Assembly (NCBI GenBank): GCA_002104945.1
Contig: MCFH01000047.1
Location: 248,001 to 312,000 of the forward strand
DNA length: 64,000 bases
Source: Piromyces finnis
Taxonomy: Eukaryota; Neocallimastigomycota; Neocallimastigomycetes; Neocallimastigales; Neocallimastigaceae
Direction of reading: 5' to 3'
Shown one piece after another: positions 11,323 through 28,517 of the stretch. The first letter of the stretch is position 1. Every line of letters begins with the position of its first letter. Below the pieces are notes generated by a model. It made no database searches. It saw nothing but the letters and a program-made list of their open reading frames with translations, and was not told where the DNA came from. The translations under genes were made by a program, and so were the position numbers.

Positions 11323-12011
11323 ATAGCATTAAATAAACCAATCTTTCCTCCCATACAAAATGACATCTTTTACCTAGTGATTTTAATTTAAAATAACAAA
11401 ATAAAAATTTTCATCTCTTTCCCACTCATTACCCATCAAACACTCTTCCCCCCTTCTCATTCACGCCCAATTTTTTTTTTTTTTTTTTTTTTTTATTTTA
11501 AAAATTTATTTTTTATTGTAATTTATGAGATTCGTTTATTTATTTTTAAATTTATTTTCTTTTTTTATACTATATATAAATTTTAATTGTTTATATAAAA
11601 TGTTTCGATATTAACGATAATTATAAATATTTTTTTTTTCATTTTAATTTCTGTTTTTTTTTTTCTATTCCTTTCTCTTTTTTTTCTTTCTACCTCTTTT
11701 TTAACCACTACAAAGGTCATCTACTACCTTATCTCTAAAAAGTAATAGAACCTTTGACCGCCGGTTATTTTATATAACTTTATAGGTTAAAAAAAAAAAA
11801 AAAGTAAATAAAAAAAATTCTTTTAAAGGTATATATATAAATACTTAAAATTAAATTAAAAAAAAAGAAGTCAGTCTATTTATAATAAAAGGATGTGTGT
11901 GTGTGTGTGTGTTTGGTTATGTGTGTCTTTTTTTTTTTTTTTTGATATATATAAAAAATATTTAAATTATTGGAATACTTAAAGGTATTTTAGATTTTGG
12001 AATTACACATC
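11323..12011. other. Intergenic region between LINE copy B and the Ca2+-ATPase
   Basis: AT-rich DNA with poly(T), a (GT)n tract near 11,893-11,912 and one C-rich patch (about 11,400-11,470). It contains the 3' flank of the minus-strand ATPase gene. I see no coding frame or RNA gene. Confidence 0.6.
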
Positions 12012-15000
12012 TTAAACTTCATTGTTTTCTTTTCTTTGTCTTTCAACACCAATCATAGCCATTTTCCAGGCTTGTTTAGCATTGAATGCATTTGGTGCTG
12101 GGGCAGTCATAGCTCTACCACTTTCAGCAAATGACTTTGGAGCGGTATGCATATCGTCAGAAATGGTAGTTTGAACACGTGGAGAAATAGTACCACTCAT
12201 AGCTCTACCAGAACGTCCTCCGTGAATGAAATTGAATAAGAGACCTTCCTTACTACCGAGAGCAGAAAGAGTTTGGTCCCATTTGATTTGAGCATTAATA
12301 TGTCTTTCAGTAGAATCAAGAGTGTTATTACGCTTTTCTGGGCTAATGAAATCTGGAATTGGCTTGCTAAAGTCAACTGGTTCACTTTCAACTGGGTTCT
12401 TTGGTAAACAAGCAGCAAAAGTACTGTCTGGAATTAAACGAATAACCATACCAAGTGGTAAAGAGAAGAAACCAAGAAGAATACAAATGGCCCATTGTCC
12501 TAAGTTTAATGGAGTGGTCTTGAAAGCACTACCACCAAAGAATACAATAATGACTTGAGCAGCAGCAATAAAGATGAAGATACTAATGAAGTAGGCGTTC
12601 TTAAGAATACCAGTGAAAACGTTTAAGCGGTTATCAATTCTACGACAGTTAATTTCATTGAAGATTTGAAGGAAGACAAAAGTGTTGAATACCATAGTCT
12701 TTAAGATAGTCTTTTGGTCTTCGAATTCACCTTGGAGATTATTTTGTGGACCCTTGTTTAAGACACCACCGTTATCCTTTAATACACCAAACCAGTTAGA
12801 GAAGATGTATGGACCAGCGAATAAGAGAGCAAAGTTGACAATAATTTGGAAAAGAGCTTCACCAATAATCATCTTCCACATACTGTGAGTAATTAATGGA
12901 GATCTCTTATTTTGTGGTGGTCTTAATAACATATCTTGAGTTGGCTTTTCAGTGGCAAGAGCTAAAGCAGCGAGAGTATCCATAATTAAGTTAACCCAAA
13001 GTAATTGGACAGCAGTTAAAGCTGAACCATTATCACCATCAAAGATAGCAGAAATAAAGGTAACAACAACAGCAGTAATATTAACAGTCAATTGGAATTG
13101 AAGGAACTTCTTAACAGAATCATTGACACTACGACCCCATAATAAAGCCTTAACAATACTAGAGAAGTTATCATCCATTAAAATAATAGAGGAAGCTTCC
13201 TTGGCAACTTCAGTACCAGCAATACCCATAGAGAAACCGACATCAGCCATCTTTAAAGCTGGACCATCGTTAGTACCATCACCAGTAACAGCTACAGTTT
13301 CACCTAAATACTTTAATCTACCAACTAAAATTTGCTTATCAGTTGGAGAGGAACGAGCTAAAACTTGAAGACGTGGAAGAATTTCATCCATTTGTTCTTC
13401 GGTTAAAGTTCTGAATCTTGGACCTTCCATGACAATACCACCTTGAGTGTAAATACCACACTTAGCAGCAATAGCACGAGCAGTGTTAATGTTATCACCA
13501 GTAACCATACGAACAACAACACCAGCGTTTCTACAAGTAGCAACAGCTTCTGGGACACCTGGACGAACTGGATCTTCAATACCTACAAGACTCATGAAGG
13601 TAAGATCTCTGTTACCAATTTCAGTAAGAGCAGCGTTGTGAGATAAGATTTCTTCATCGGTTGGTTCTGGGATTTCTGGTAAGTCTTCGATAACTTGTTC
13701 ATCAGTAATTTCCTTCATAATTTCAGCAAGATTGTCTTCTTCAATTGCAACACCCTTTTCTAAAGCCTTTCTTTCAGCCATTTCACGCTTAAGTTTTTCA
13801 ATTTCTTCCTTACGAATAGCTTCCATAACCTTTTCCTTAACTTCACCATGGAGGTAAGCTTCGAATTCTTCTTCTTCGAAATCACGGTAAGCTAAACTGA
13901 AAGTACGTAAAGATTCATTGGCAAAACGTTCGATAACATTGTTGTTGTAGTCTTCGGCGAGGTTCTTAGAAAGTGGAACAATAGTTGGTAATTCTGGAGC
14001 CTTAGTCTTTCCAGCGAATTTGAAACCACCTTCTGGTAATAATAAAGCCTTAGTACTGTAACGTAAAACGATTTCAGAAGCACCCTTAACATGCATACGG
14101 TAGAAACTACCAGAACCAGTTCCCTTAGCAGCACGATCAACCTTAATGAGAGTAGCCATACTTTTCTTAGCAGAAGAGAATGGGTAAATTTGAACGACCT
14201 TGTAGCATGGATTTTCTCTGTAAGTTCTGTAGTCAATACCCATAGCCTTTGTCATACCTAATAAAGCGGTTTCACTCTTAGAACCAATAAAGTCAATCTT
14301 ACCATCATCAGTTTCACCTTCGAAAGCAGTAGAATTAATAGAAATACCTTCAATTAAGACATCTAATAATTCAGCACCATCCTTAATTTCCTTGTTAGCT
14401 GGATCAGTCTTTCCAGTGATATTCTTTAAGTCATCAGCCAATTTTTTAATTTGTTCTGGACCTTCGAAACCAAAGTATCTACCAGCAACACCCTTAACGA
14501 CAGTCATCTTGTTTTGAGTTAAAGTACCAGTCTTATCGGAACAGACAGTAGTAGCACCACCCATAGTTTCACAAGCGTTTAAGACACGAACGAGGTTATT
14601 ATCCTTAAGCATACGAGTAGTAGCGAAAGCAAGAGCTAAAGTAACAGCGAGTGGTAAACCTTCTGGGACAGCGACGACGACAACGGTAATAGCAGAAATG
14701 AAAATCTTGACGATTTCAGATAAAACAGCAGCGAAACTCTTATCTTCAACCTTACCAGTACAGATTTGAATGATATACTTAATAATTAAAATACAGAACA
14801 TAAGAACAGCAGCAGCAGTACCAATAACAGCAATCTTTTCAGCTAAAGCGTTTAATTTAACTTGAAGTGGAGTGTCTTCATCTTCAGTACGTAAACTCAT
14901 CATAGTCTTACCGTGGAATGAGTTAGTACCGACGGCAGTAACAAGGAATGAACCAACACCTTCAGTAACCTTACTACCACTAAGAATGAATTGATCCTTA

Positions 15001-15680
15001 TCTTGAGCCTTTTCAATAGTATCACTTTCACCGGTAGCAGCAGATTCATCACACTTTAAATTGTGACCTTGAATGAAAATACCATCAGCACAAAGCATAT
15101 CTCCTGGTTCTAATAATAAAACATCACCAACTTGGACATCGAAAACAGAAATCATAACACTTTCACCACCACGAAGGGCCTTAACCTTACGGTCATCCTT
15201 CTTAGCGTTTAAAGCACGGAATTGTTTTTCTTTTTGGTAATCGTTAACACTACCGGCAGTAATAACAATGAAAACAGAAATAAGAATGGCAACACCTTCA
15301 ATCCAGTGAACCTTTGGTTCGTCACTTTCTTCACTACCTGGACCGAAATCTTCATATAAACCAATACTTAAAGAAACAATGGCAGCAATAGATAAAATAA
15401 TCATAATTCTATCATGAAGAGCAATCCACATTAATTCAAGTAAACTCTTTGATTTAGTTTCTGGTAAAACATTTCTACCAAAAACAGCTTCACGTTCAGC
15501 AAATTGATTTGGTTCATCTGCCTTTACTTGTGGTAAACCTTTATTAACATCAACTTTTAAAGCTTCAGCTATTCCTTTTAAACCACCATATTTTTCTAAT
15601 AATTCTGGATTTTTTGGATCAACAAGTTCAGACAATTGTTGTGCGGTGAACTTGTATGGATTATTTGTATTATCACCCAT
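12012..15680 (-). CDS. P-type Ca2+-transporting ATPase (PMCA/Pmc1-like)
   Basis: This is a 1222-residue P2B calcium pump that uses ATP to move Ca2+ out of the cytosol, in fungi usually into the vacuole or across the plasma membrane. It shows the actuator TGES (216-219), PEGLP in M4 (339-343), the phosphorylation site CSDKTGT (Asp382), VTGDN and TGDGTND in the P domain, and NLIMDTLAALALATE in M6. About ten membrane segments flank the two large cytosolic loops, and a basic C-terminal tail ends in ERQRKENNEV. The length fits fungal Pmc1 proteins. The ATG at 15,680 sits in AT-rich leader DNA and the frame has no intron, unlike every other protein gene to its right. Codon use is strongly biased (AAG, GGT, TTC, GCT), which suggests high expression. 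The substrate is confident at family level; the membrane is inferred. Confidence 0.96.
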   Translation of the reverse strand: MGDNTNNPYKFTAQQLSELVDPKNPELLEKYGGLKGIAEALKVDVNKGLPQVKADEPNQFAEREAVFGRNVLPETKSKSLLELMWIALHDRIMIILSIAAIVSLSIGLYEDFGPGSEESDEPKVHWIEGVAILISVFIVITAGSVNDYQKEKQFRALNAKKDDRKVKALRGGESVMISVFDVQVGDVLLLEPGDMLCADGIFIQGHNLKCDESAATGESDTIEKAQDKDQFILSGSKVTEGVGSFLVTAVGTNSFHGKTMMSLRTEDEDTPLQVKLNALAEKIAVIGTAAAVLMFCILIIKYIIQICTGKVEDKSFAAVLSEIVKIFISAITVVVVAVPEGLPLAVTLALAFATTRMLKDNNLVRVLNACETMGGATTVCSDKTGTLTQNKMTVVKGVAGRYFGFEGPEQIKKLADDLKNITGKTDPANKEIKDGAELLDVLIEGISINSTAFEGETDDGKIDFIGSKSETALLGMTKAMGIDYRTYRENPCYKVVQIYPFSSAKKSMATLIKVDRAAKGTGSGSFYRMHVKGASEIVLRYSTKALLLPEGGFKFAGKTKAPELPTIVPLSKNLAEDYNNNVIERFANESLRTFSLAYRDFEEEEFEAYLHGEVKEKVMEAIRKEEIEKLKREMAERKALEKGVAIEEDNLAEIMKEITDEQVIEDLPEIPEPTDEEILSHNAALTEIGNRDLTFMSLVGIEDPVRPGVPEAVATCRNAGVVVRMVTGDNINTARAIAAKCGIYTQGGIVMEGPRFRTLTEEQMDEILPRLQVLARSSPTDKQILVGRLKYLGETVAVTGDGTNDGPALKMADVGFSMGIAGTEVAKEASSIILMDDNFSSIVKALLWGRSVNDSVKKFLQFQLTVNITAVVVTFISAIFDGDNGSALTAVQLLWVNLIMDTLAALALATEKPTQDMLLRPPQNKRSPLITHSMWKMIIGEALFQIIVNFALLFAGPYIFSNWFGVLKDNGGVLNKGPQNNLQGEFEDQKTILKTMVFNTFVFLQIFNEINCRRIDNRLNVFTGILKNAYFISIFIFIAAAQVIIVFFGGSAFKTTPLNLGQWAICILLGFFSLPLGMVIRLIPDSTFAACLPKNPVESEPVDFSKPIPDFISPEKRNNTLDSTERHINAQIKWDQTLSALGSKEGLLFNFIHGGRSGRAMSGTISPRVQTTISDDMHTAPKSFAESGRAMTAPAPNAFNAKQAWKMAMIGVERQRKENNEV

Positions 15681-17303
15681 TTATAATTTTATTTCTTAAA
15701 AAAAAAACTATTGTATTGTATCTAATTATTAATATTTAATATATTTATATATAAAAAATAATAATGATTAGTTTTTATTTTTTTATCCATTTTTTTTCTC
15801 TTTAATAAATTAACATATATTTTGATTTGAATTTCAAAATTTCAAAATCTCTTTTTCTTTTTTTTTTTTTTTTTTTTAATATTATTCTAAATTTCAAAAA
15901 AAAAAAAAGTATACATTTCTCTCTATAGTATTGTATTATTTTCCTTTTTTTTATTTGTTTATTATTTTTTATTTTCACATTCTATATTTTTCCCTTTTCA
16001 TAACAAAATATTATTTATTTTTGTTTTTACATTTTTTAAATATATAAAAAGAGGCTTACTTTAAATAACTATAATATTTATATGATATTGATATATACTT
16101 CTTAAATAAAACAAAATTGTTTTTTTACTATTAATTTATTTCTATCTTTTCTATTTTTTTTAAAAAAAATTTTAATTTAATTTTTATTTTTTTTTATTTT
16201 TTTTTTAAAATCTATGTTTTTTTTTTTATTTTTTTTTAATAAGCAAAAAAAAATTAAAGAAAATTGATGGTATTTTATATTAAATTTTTTTTAAAGTTCT
16301 CTCATTGGAAATGGTTGAATTAAATAATAAAAAAATTTTTTATTACAAATAATTAAAAAAAAGGTGTCATCAATTAAAAAAAAAAATGAAATTAAAATGT
16401 AAAACTTTTTTCAAATTTTATTTATTAATAAATTATTAAACAAATAAATAAATAAATAATAGAAAATTAATAATAAATAATAACTATTATGAATAATAAG
16501 CAATAAATAATAAATACTATTTAGTGTTTAGAATTACTAGGTAGCCCTAAGGTTGTTAATATTCCTAAATTGATTTTACTTCTATCTATTACTATAATAT
16601 GTACTATGTTTTAATAATAATTAGTATTTATTTTATAATTAAATATTTATTTATTATTAAATATTACAATAAATTTTTGACTTTTTCTCTCATATAAACT
16701 TTAATAAATAATAAATTTAAATGATTTATATAAATTAAATTCATTACATTTATTATCAATATTATATTAAATATATGATAATTAATATAAAATGTAATAA
16801 ATATATTTAATATCATTACAATGATCCATATATTATATTATTATAAAACAAATTTTAAATTAATAATAAATGAATTAAATAAATTGATAAATATATTTAG
16901 TTTATTAATAATATATGGAATTGATTCATAATATAAAATAATATTATATTAAATAAATAATCTAATATATTCTTTATTAATGGTAGCAATTCATTTTTTC
17001 ATTAACTATTGTCATCTTATCAATAGAAAAACTTTATTGAATAAAAAAAAAAAAAAAAAGTTAGGCAGCAAATCAAGCAATTAACAAAATAACCAGGCAG
17101 TATCTGGTGGTTTAAAAATCATTTTAATTTTGGTAAATTCTATCGATCATTTCATTTATAGAATAAAAAGACAATTAATAATAATAAAAAATGAGATAGT
17201 AACATAATAATAATAGTAACATAATAATAATATCGAATATTAATAATAATAAAAATTTTTAACAATAGTGTAGGTACATTAATAATAAAGATGAGTCTTT
17301 TAA

Positions 17304-17407
<104 letters not shown>

Positions 17408-18954
17408 GAAATGAAATTAAAAAGAATTCTATTTTTAACCTTGAATTATGGGTTTTTATAAAGTTGGGTTAAAATTCATTAAAATAGCTAATAAATTATA
17501 AAAGATATGTATTAAGAGGTGGCATTTATTATTCACCTAAAAATAGAGCCTGTAATGACTAATTTATATAATATTAAAGCATTTGGTATTTTAAGAATTT
17601 ATATTAATAAATCCAGTATGAATACCTTTTTCTTAATTATTATCCTTGAGAAATATCTTTACTTTATCATTTGAATGAATAAAAAGGCTTTTTTTTTTAA
17701 TAATAGTAATAATAAATAATAATAAAAAAGCTTGTTTTTTTTGATATTTTTAGTATCTTCTCTATACTTTTTTTAATTATTTTAAAAATGCCACTTTTAT
17801 TAATAAAAATTATTAAAATTCTTATTGGGCAAAAAAAAAAAAACTATTAAAATCAACAAATTTAATTAACAATAACTATCATTCATGCAAACAAATTGAT
17901 CATCTACAAATCTTATCTATAATTAAACTCTATATTTAGGCGAATTTACAAAGTATAACTACATTCTTTTATGAAGTAGAGGTTGATACCTTTTTTTTTT
18001 TTTTTATAATAATTAAAATTAAACTATGAACTTTAAAGTTGACCTTTGTTATTAAATAGACTTTTTTTTTAAAAAAAAATTTATATCTTAATTTAATTTA
18101 AAAGGTAAGACATTTTCATTTCAAAAGTTAATGTTTTAAAAAGAATAGTTACAATACATTTATAATTATTAATACATGGAAAAAATAATTAAAATTATAA
18201 AAAAAAGGCATCTTTTTACATAAATTTTATAATTAAATCTTATAATTAAATCATACCATTTTCTTTTTTTTTTTTTTTTTTTTTTTTTAAATGATAATGA
18301 ATTTAATATACATACATCTGTGTAGACTATCAATAGAGTAAAATCTCTAATATAAAATATAAAAAGTAAACAATAACAAAATAAATAAATTTATAAATAG
18401 ATATGCATAAAAATGTACATAAATTTTATTTTAATATATATATATATATATATATTTTAATTCATGAATCTATAAATTTTATAGTATTAGTAAAGATAAA
18501 GGAGTAAAGAATATAAAGAAGCTACTAACATGAAAAAGAAAATATCCCTTTACTTTTTTTTTTCATTATAAAAAAAGACCTTTTTTTTCAAGTTTCTATT
18601 CTCTTTTTTTTTATTATAATTAAAAATTTTTTAAATTATACAAGCTTTTTTTTAATACTAAATTTAGAATAATTAAAAAAAAGCTTATTTAATAATAAAA
18701 TTTAAGGATTCAAGATAAAAAAAAAATAATTTTTATTATTGATTTTGATAGTGTGCCTTTATTGATGTCACAGTAAGTCTCTGAAAAGGTTTTCAATTTT
18801 TATTGATATTTTAGTGGGTATGTTTTTACGTATACTATTTATTATTTTATGAGTATATATATAATATATATATATAAATATCAATATACAGAATATAAAT
18901 TTTTAATTTTCTTGTGAAAGATTTTATGCCAATAACAAATTCAATTATAATTAT

Positions 18955-19000
18955 AGGTTGTTATTGTTGGTGATGGTGGTGCTACTTCCATCCTAACTAC
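18955..19000 (+). other. Exon-like island resembling a small-GTPase P-loop
   Basis: After an acceptor-like TTATAG the sequence reads V V I V G D G G A T S I L T. This resembles the first strand and P-loop of Rho/Ras GTPases, but the essential G-K-T/S residues are missing, as if a few bases were lost. No donor site follows and no downstream G-box was found. It is either a decayed gene fragment or chance. Confidence 0.2.
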
Positions 19001-19253
19001 AATTTAAATATTATTATAAATATAATTTATTAATATTACTTTTTTTTTTTTGTAGTGAATCAAATGTCAAATAGCATCTTTAAACTTTTTATTATGAAGC
19101 TTAATTATTTTCTATTATTATAAAGATGTTTAACACGTTTAAGCTTTCTTTTTTACCAATAATCTTTTTTTATTGTGATAGAGTTTTTTTTTTTCATTAA
19201 TAAAAAATAATCAAAGATTAAGCAAAGTCACTACTGATAAGTTTTCAATTTAC

Positions 19254-19466
<213 letters not shown>

Positions 19467-19998
19467 AAATTTTATTAAGATTATTAAGATGATCAGAGAT
19501 TATTATTTTTTTTTTTTTTTGTTATTTTTATCCAATTTAGGATGGAAAAATGATTTTTTTTTGTACTTAAAAATTCATCAATTTTCACCACGCAAAAAAT
19601 AAAAATTTGCCTGATCTTTCTGGTAAGTTTAATGGAAATGCCAAGTAATTTCACTTTCCTTATTTGAGTGAGATAATTAATTAAATAAATAATTATAGTA
19701 AATTAAACCAATAAAAATTAATTAAAATAAATAAAATTAGAAATAAAATTAGAATATTTATATTACATATATTATGAATAGTATTATTAATTTATTATGA
19801 GAAAACAATTTAAAACATTTAATTTATTAATTATATTACTATTTCAATTATCTCATATATTATTACATATATTCATGTTTTATCCTAGATATATTATGAT
19901 AAACTTTTTAATGCATTTTAAATATTTATAATGTTCAGCCTTATTCATTTGAAAATAATAAACTTTACACAAGCCTTATTTATTTTCTTAATTAATAG

Positions 19999-20045
19999 GA
20001 GTGGCTAAAGAAATATAATAAATCAACAGCTTATTGGATAAAAAT
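19999..20045 (+). other. Exon-like island with splice signals
   Basis: Between TTAATTAATAG and GTATGTAATT lies an open stretch reading E W L K K Y N K S T A Y W I K. It has two Trp and better coding composition than its surroundings. It could be an internal exon (phase 0 to 2) of an unrecognised plus-strand gene. No homologue is recognised. Confidence 0.25.
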
Positions 20046-20140
20046 GTATGTAATTTATTTTTTTTACCTAATACAGTAAATTACAAAGTAAAAAGAAGTT
20101 ACTTTAAAAAATAAGCTGATTTAGAGTAACACTTGTAAAT

Positions 20141-20325
20141 AAATGAATGAATATTTAATTCATAAATAAATATTAATAGTAAAAGTAAATGAATAAATGT
20201 TTTAATCTATAAATAAATTCAAGTAAAAAAGTAAATGAATGGATATTTTAATCTATAAATAAATCTTAATAGCAAATATAAATGAATGGATACTTTAATC
20301 TATAAATAAATCTTAATATTTTAAA
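20141..20325. repeat. Four degenerate 46-bp tandem repeats
   Basis: Four units of about 46 bp each contain AAATGAAT.GATATTTTAAT then CTATAAATAAAT and TTAATAG. The last two units are closest to each other. No function is visible. Confidence 0.75.
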
Positions 20326-21222
20326 TGTTTAATATATTGGCTTTGATAATAATAGGCAGAAGTTAAATAAAAGTTATGGTAAAAAAAAAAGTGTCATGAA
20401 TTCAATAAATGTAATTTAAGATGAAATTAATTAGGATCATATTTCATTAAAAGTATTTTTATTTATAAGAGAAGAAAAGCCTTGTAAATAACAGCTTAGT
20501 CGAATGAATATTCTAACCTTTTGAAAAATTTAAAATGAAGGGTAAAGTAGCAAACTTTAATTATTAATAAATCTTAATAATAATTTTGATGGTGGTGCTA
20601 AGTATTCATAAAAGAAAAGAAGTCAAAGTTTTTTTTTATTTTTATTAAAAGTTATATTTAAAAAAAAAACAATAATAGGCTTTTTATTACCTACAATATA
20701 TTGTTGTGCTTATTTTTTGTTTTATTATAATTAGTTAAAACATTTATGTAAAATCTTGCAATTTCTTAATATTAAATTTATACTTTAATAATCCAATTTT
20801 TATTCCCTTTTCTTTTGAAATATTATATAAAATAATAAGATGGGGTGAAAAACTAGAAAAAGAAAAAAGAAAAAGATTAAATAAAGTACAATCTAAATAA
20901 AAAAAGAAATTATATAATAGGAAACTAAAATTTTTATATATCTTTTGACATAAATATGTAATAATCATTCATTATGTATATTTATAAAAAATGTTTTTTA
21001 TTTTTGATATTATAGTTAAGGAATAGTTTAAATTTTATACACATATTGCATATTATAAAGAAAATATATCAGGAATATGGTGTAAGGAGAAAAAAACATT
21101 ATTTAATTATATACATTTTATTCTTTGTCTTTGTTTCAATGAATTACTTTTTTTTAATAGACATATAAGAAAATAAAAAATTTTAATAAAATATTTTCTT
21201 TTTATTGTGTTTGTTTATTTAG

Positions 21223-21339
21223 TTTGATTTGGCCTGGATAAATATTAATTTTTATCATAATTTATACCAGATGCCAGAGATTTTTAAAAAGTTGGCTGGA
21301 AATTCAGGAATACTAAAAAATAGTAATATATTTTTTTAA
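21223..21339 (+). other. Possible terminal exon of an unrecognised gene
   Basis: After TTGTTTATTTAG an open frame of 38 codons runs to TAA at 21,337-21,339. It includes FDLAWININFYHNLYQ and MPEIFKKLAGNSGI. Base composition is clearly less AT-biased than the surrounding DNA, as in real exons here. I know no matching family. It could belong with the island at 19,999 or be a decayed copy. Confidence 0.25.
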
Positions 21340-21805
21340 AATATAATGTATATCATATATAGTGTTTTGTTTGCTGGTTGAAACAATAATGATATTATTA
21401 AAATATTAATCATTATTATAATTAACTTTTTAAATACATTATTCATTATTATTTTATTATCATTTATCTTAAATATTTATTGCTTATTTTAATGAGGATA
21501 AACAAGTTATTAGGCTATTAATATTAAATATAAATTATTGCTATATAAAGAGGAAGGAAGGAATATAGGGCAGTAACTTTAATGACTGTAATCACTATTT
21601 CATAATAGAAATGATATCCTGATTTGAGAAATTCAGTCTATCGTTAAAAGTATTAGAAGTAGAAAATCATTAAACTATGTAAAAGAGAATAGACAATATA
21701 CTTCGATTTAATATACATAAAGACTTTCATTATTATTATCTTTTTGTATGTATATAAATACACAAGTATGATTATATTTAATCATAATCATAATATCATA
21801 ATCAT

Positions 21806-21826
21806 AACAACAACAACAACAACAAC

Positions 21827-21868
<42 letters not shown>
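21806..21868. repeat. (CAA)n(TAA)n microsatellite
   Basis: Compound trinucleotide repeat in the gene-poor region. Confidence 0.9.
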
Positions 21869-21873
<5 letters not shown>

Positions 21874-23999
21874 TATCACTGATATATTATGTATGTTATA
21901 TTTTCATTAACTCATTTTATCTATTATTATTTAACCAATAAATAATAATAGATGATATATAACAATATTAATCAATTATATTATAAAAAGAAATACATTT
22001 GAAAAGACTTACATTTCATAGAATATAAATGATTTCAATTTTTTAATAGTATAAATATAAAATATGAAAACTTTATTTTTTTTAAAAAAGAATAAAATAT
22101 ATAATATAGAAAAAAAAGGTATTCATTTCATTATATTATATAATAAAAAAAAATAACAACTATAATATAATTGAATTGATTATATTTTATGTTAATAAAT
22201 CCATCTTTTTATTCTTCTTGTAAAAGATTAATAGGTATTTTAATATTTTTTTTTTTTTACATTATATTCTTAAGTAATATATATGATTATTATATATGTT
22301 TATAATATATTTTAAATAGTGTAGCTATAAATAAACTTTTTTACTTTTGTAAAGTAACTTTTAAAAATATTTTATAAAACAATTTTTATAAAAAAAAAAA
22401 ACAAGAATAGTAGATATTTAAATTTGGGATACATCAAAAAATTAACATCAAAATTAAAGAAGAAGAAGAAAAAAAGTAATTTTCTTTTTACTTATAGAAA
22501 GTTGTTAGATATCTTTTTTTTTTTGGCTGTTTATTTATTTATTTATTATTTTATAATTTTTATAACTTTTTTTTTTCTAATTACTTTTTACCATTATGTA
22601 TTAACTATATAATTCTTTTTAATAATCATTTTAAAATATTTAAATAGTTTTAAAAAAGAAATTTATAAAATATAATTTTTAATTAATATTATATTTTTTT
22701 TTTTAAAAGAATAGAGTTTATTATTAAGAAAAAAAAAGTCTTACTTTTTTGAACAATTTTTTTTATCATTTATTTATTTAATCAATTCTTTTATTAATAA
22801 CACTATATCTTTTTTTTTTTTTTTTTTATTCTTTTATTCTTTCATTTTTTTTTAATATTTATTCATATTCATGTTCATTTAATATTTTAAATCCGTTTAT
22901 TAGTAGTAAAAATCATGGTTTAGTAATATTATTTAATATGAAATATTACATTATATATATTATATGTTAAATAGATATTTCTTTCATTATCTTTGATGAT
23001 TAATATTTTATTAGTAATTGAATTTTATTTCATTACTAATTTAATTATTGATAAATCTACTTTAAGGTATACATGATAATAAAGTATTCCTCGAAAAGAA
23101 TAAATATCAATTATATTAATGATATATAATATAATTTTATAAAAGAAATTTTGAAAACTTTAATCATTATGTATTGTAGTAAAAAAAAGAATGCATTATA
23201 AAACTTTGTAAACTATTTTTTTTTTTTTTAAATTTTTATAATAAATCCATGATACTCTTTTTTTGTAATAATTATAATTATAAAAAGAAATTATAAATAT
23301 AATTATATAAAAATAACTAAAAAAACATTTATTATTTATCCATAAAAGTTTAAAACTTTTTTTATATTATTTACATTATTATTTTATTTTATTTTTTATT
23401 TTACAAAATATCGTTCATTATTATATCCTTTATTTCAACCTTTTTTTTTTTTTTTTTTTTAATTAAACTTTAATTTTTTAATACTAAAAAAAAATTGAAA
23501 TAATTAAAACTACCTATCCATACAAATATACACTAATATATACACACAAACAATAACAATACCTATAAAAAAGTAAAAAAAAAAATATTTACAGATTAAC
23601 AATTATTTAATGTTAATATAAAGGATATTTATATTTGACTACTACTTTAACAACCAATATTAATTTTATTCTTTTTTTATTGCTATTTTCTATTCTATTT
23701 TATATATATATATTTGTATATGGAAAATCTTTTTAAATATCAACACTGATTTATTAAATCCACTTTTTGGAAAAACATTTATTATTGAACTATTAAAATA
23801 ATAATGACAATAATAACATTAATAATAAAAAAAGATATATACACTTGGACTATTACTTTATATAAATATATATTGGATATTTTTTTTTTTTAAAAAAAAA
23901 GAATTAACAATAAAAATAATAAAATAAAATAATAATAAAAAATAAAAAAAAACTTTAAAATATATCAGTCAATTTTTTTAAAAAAAGTATAAAACTATT

Positions 24000-28517
<4,518 letters not shown>

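Noticed and set aside
12197-14236. Several frames overlapping the Ca2+-ATPase on both strands
   Set aside because: All lie inside the conserved ATPase frame and show no family signature.
22424-22612. 62-codon hydrophobic frame in the gene-poor region
   Set aside because: It is made of poly(T)-encoded Phe/Leu/Ile and poly(A)-encoded Lys; typical of random AT-rich DNA.
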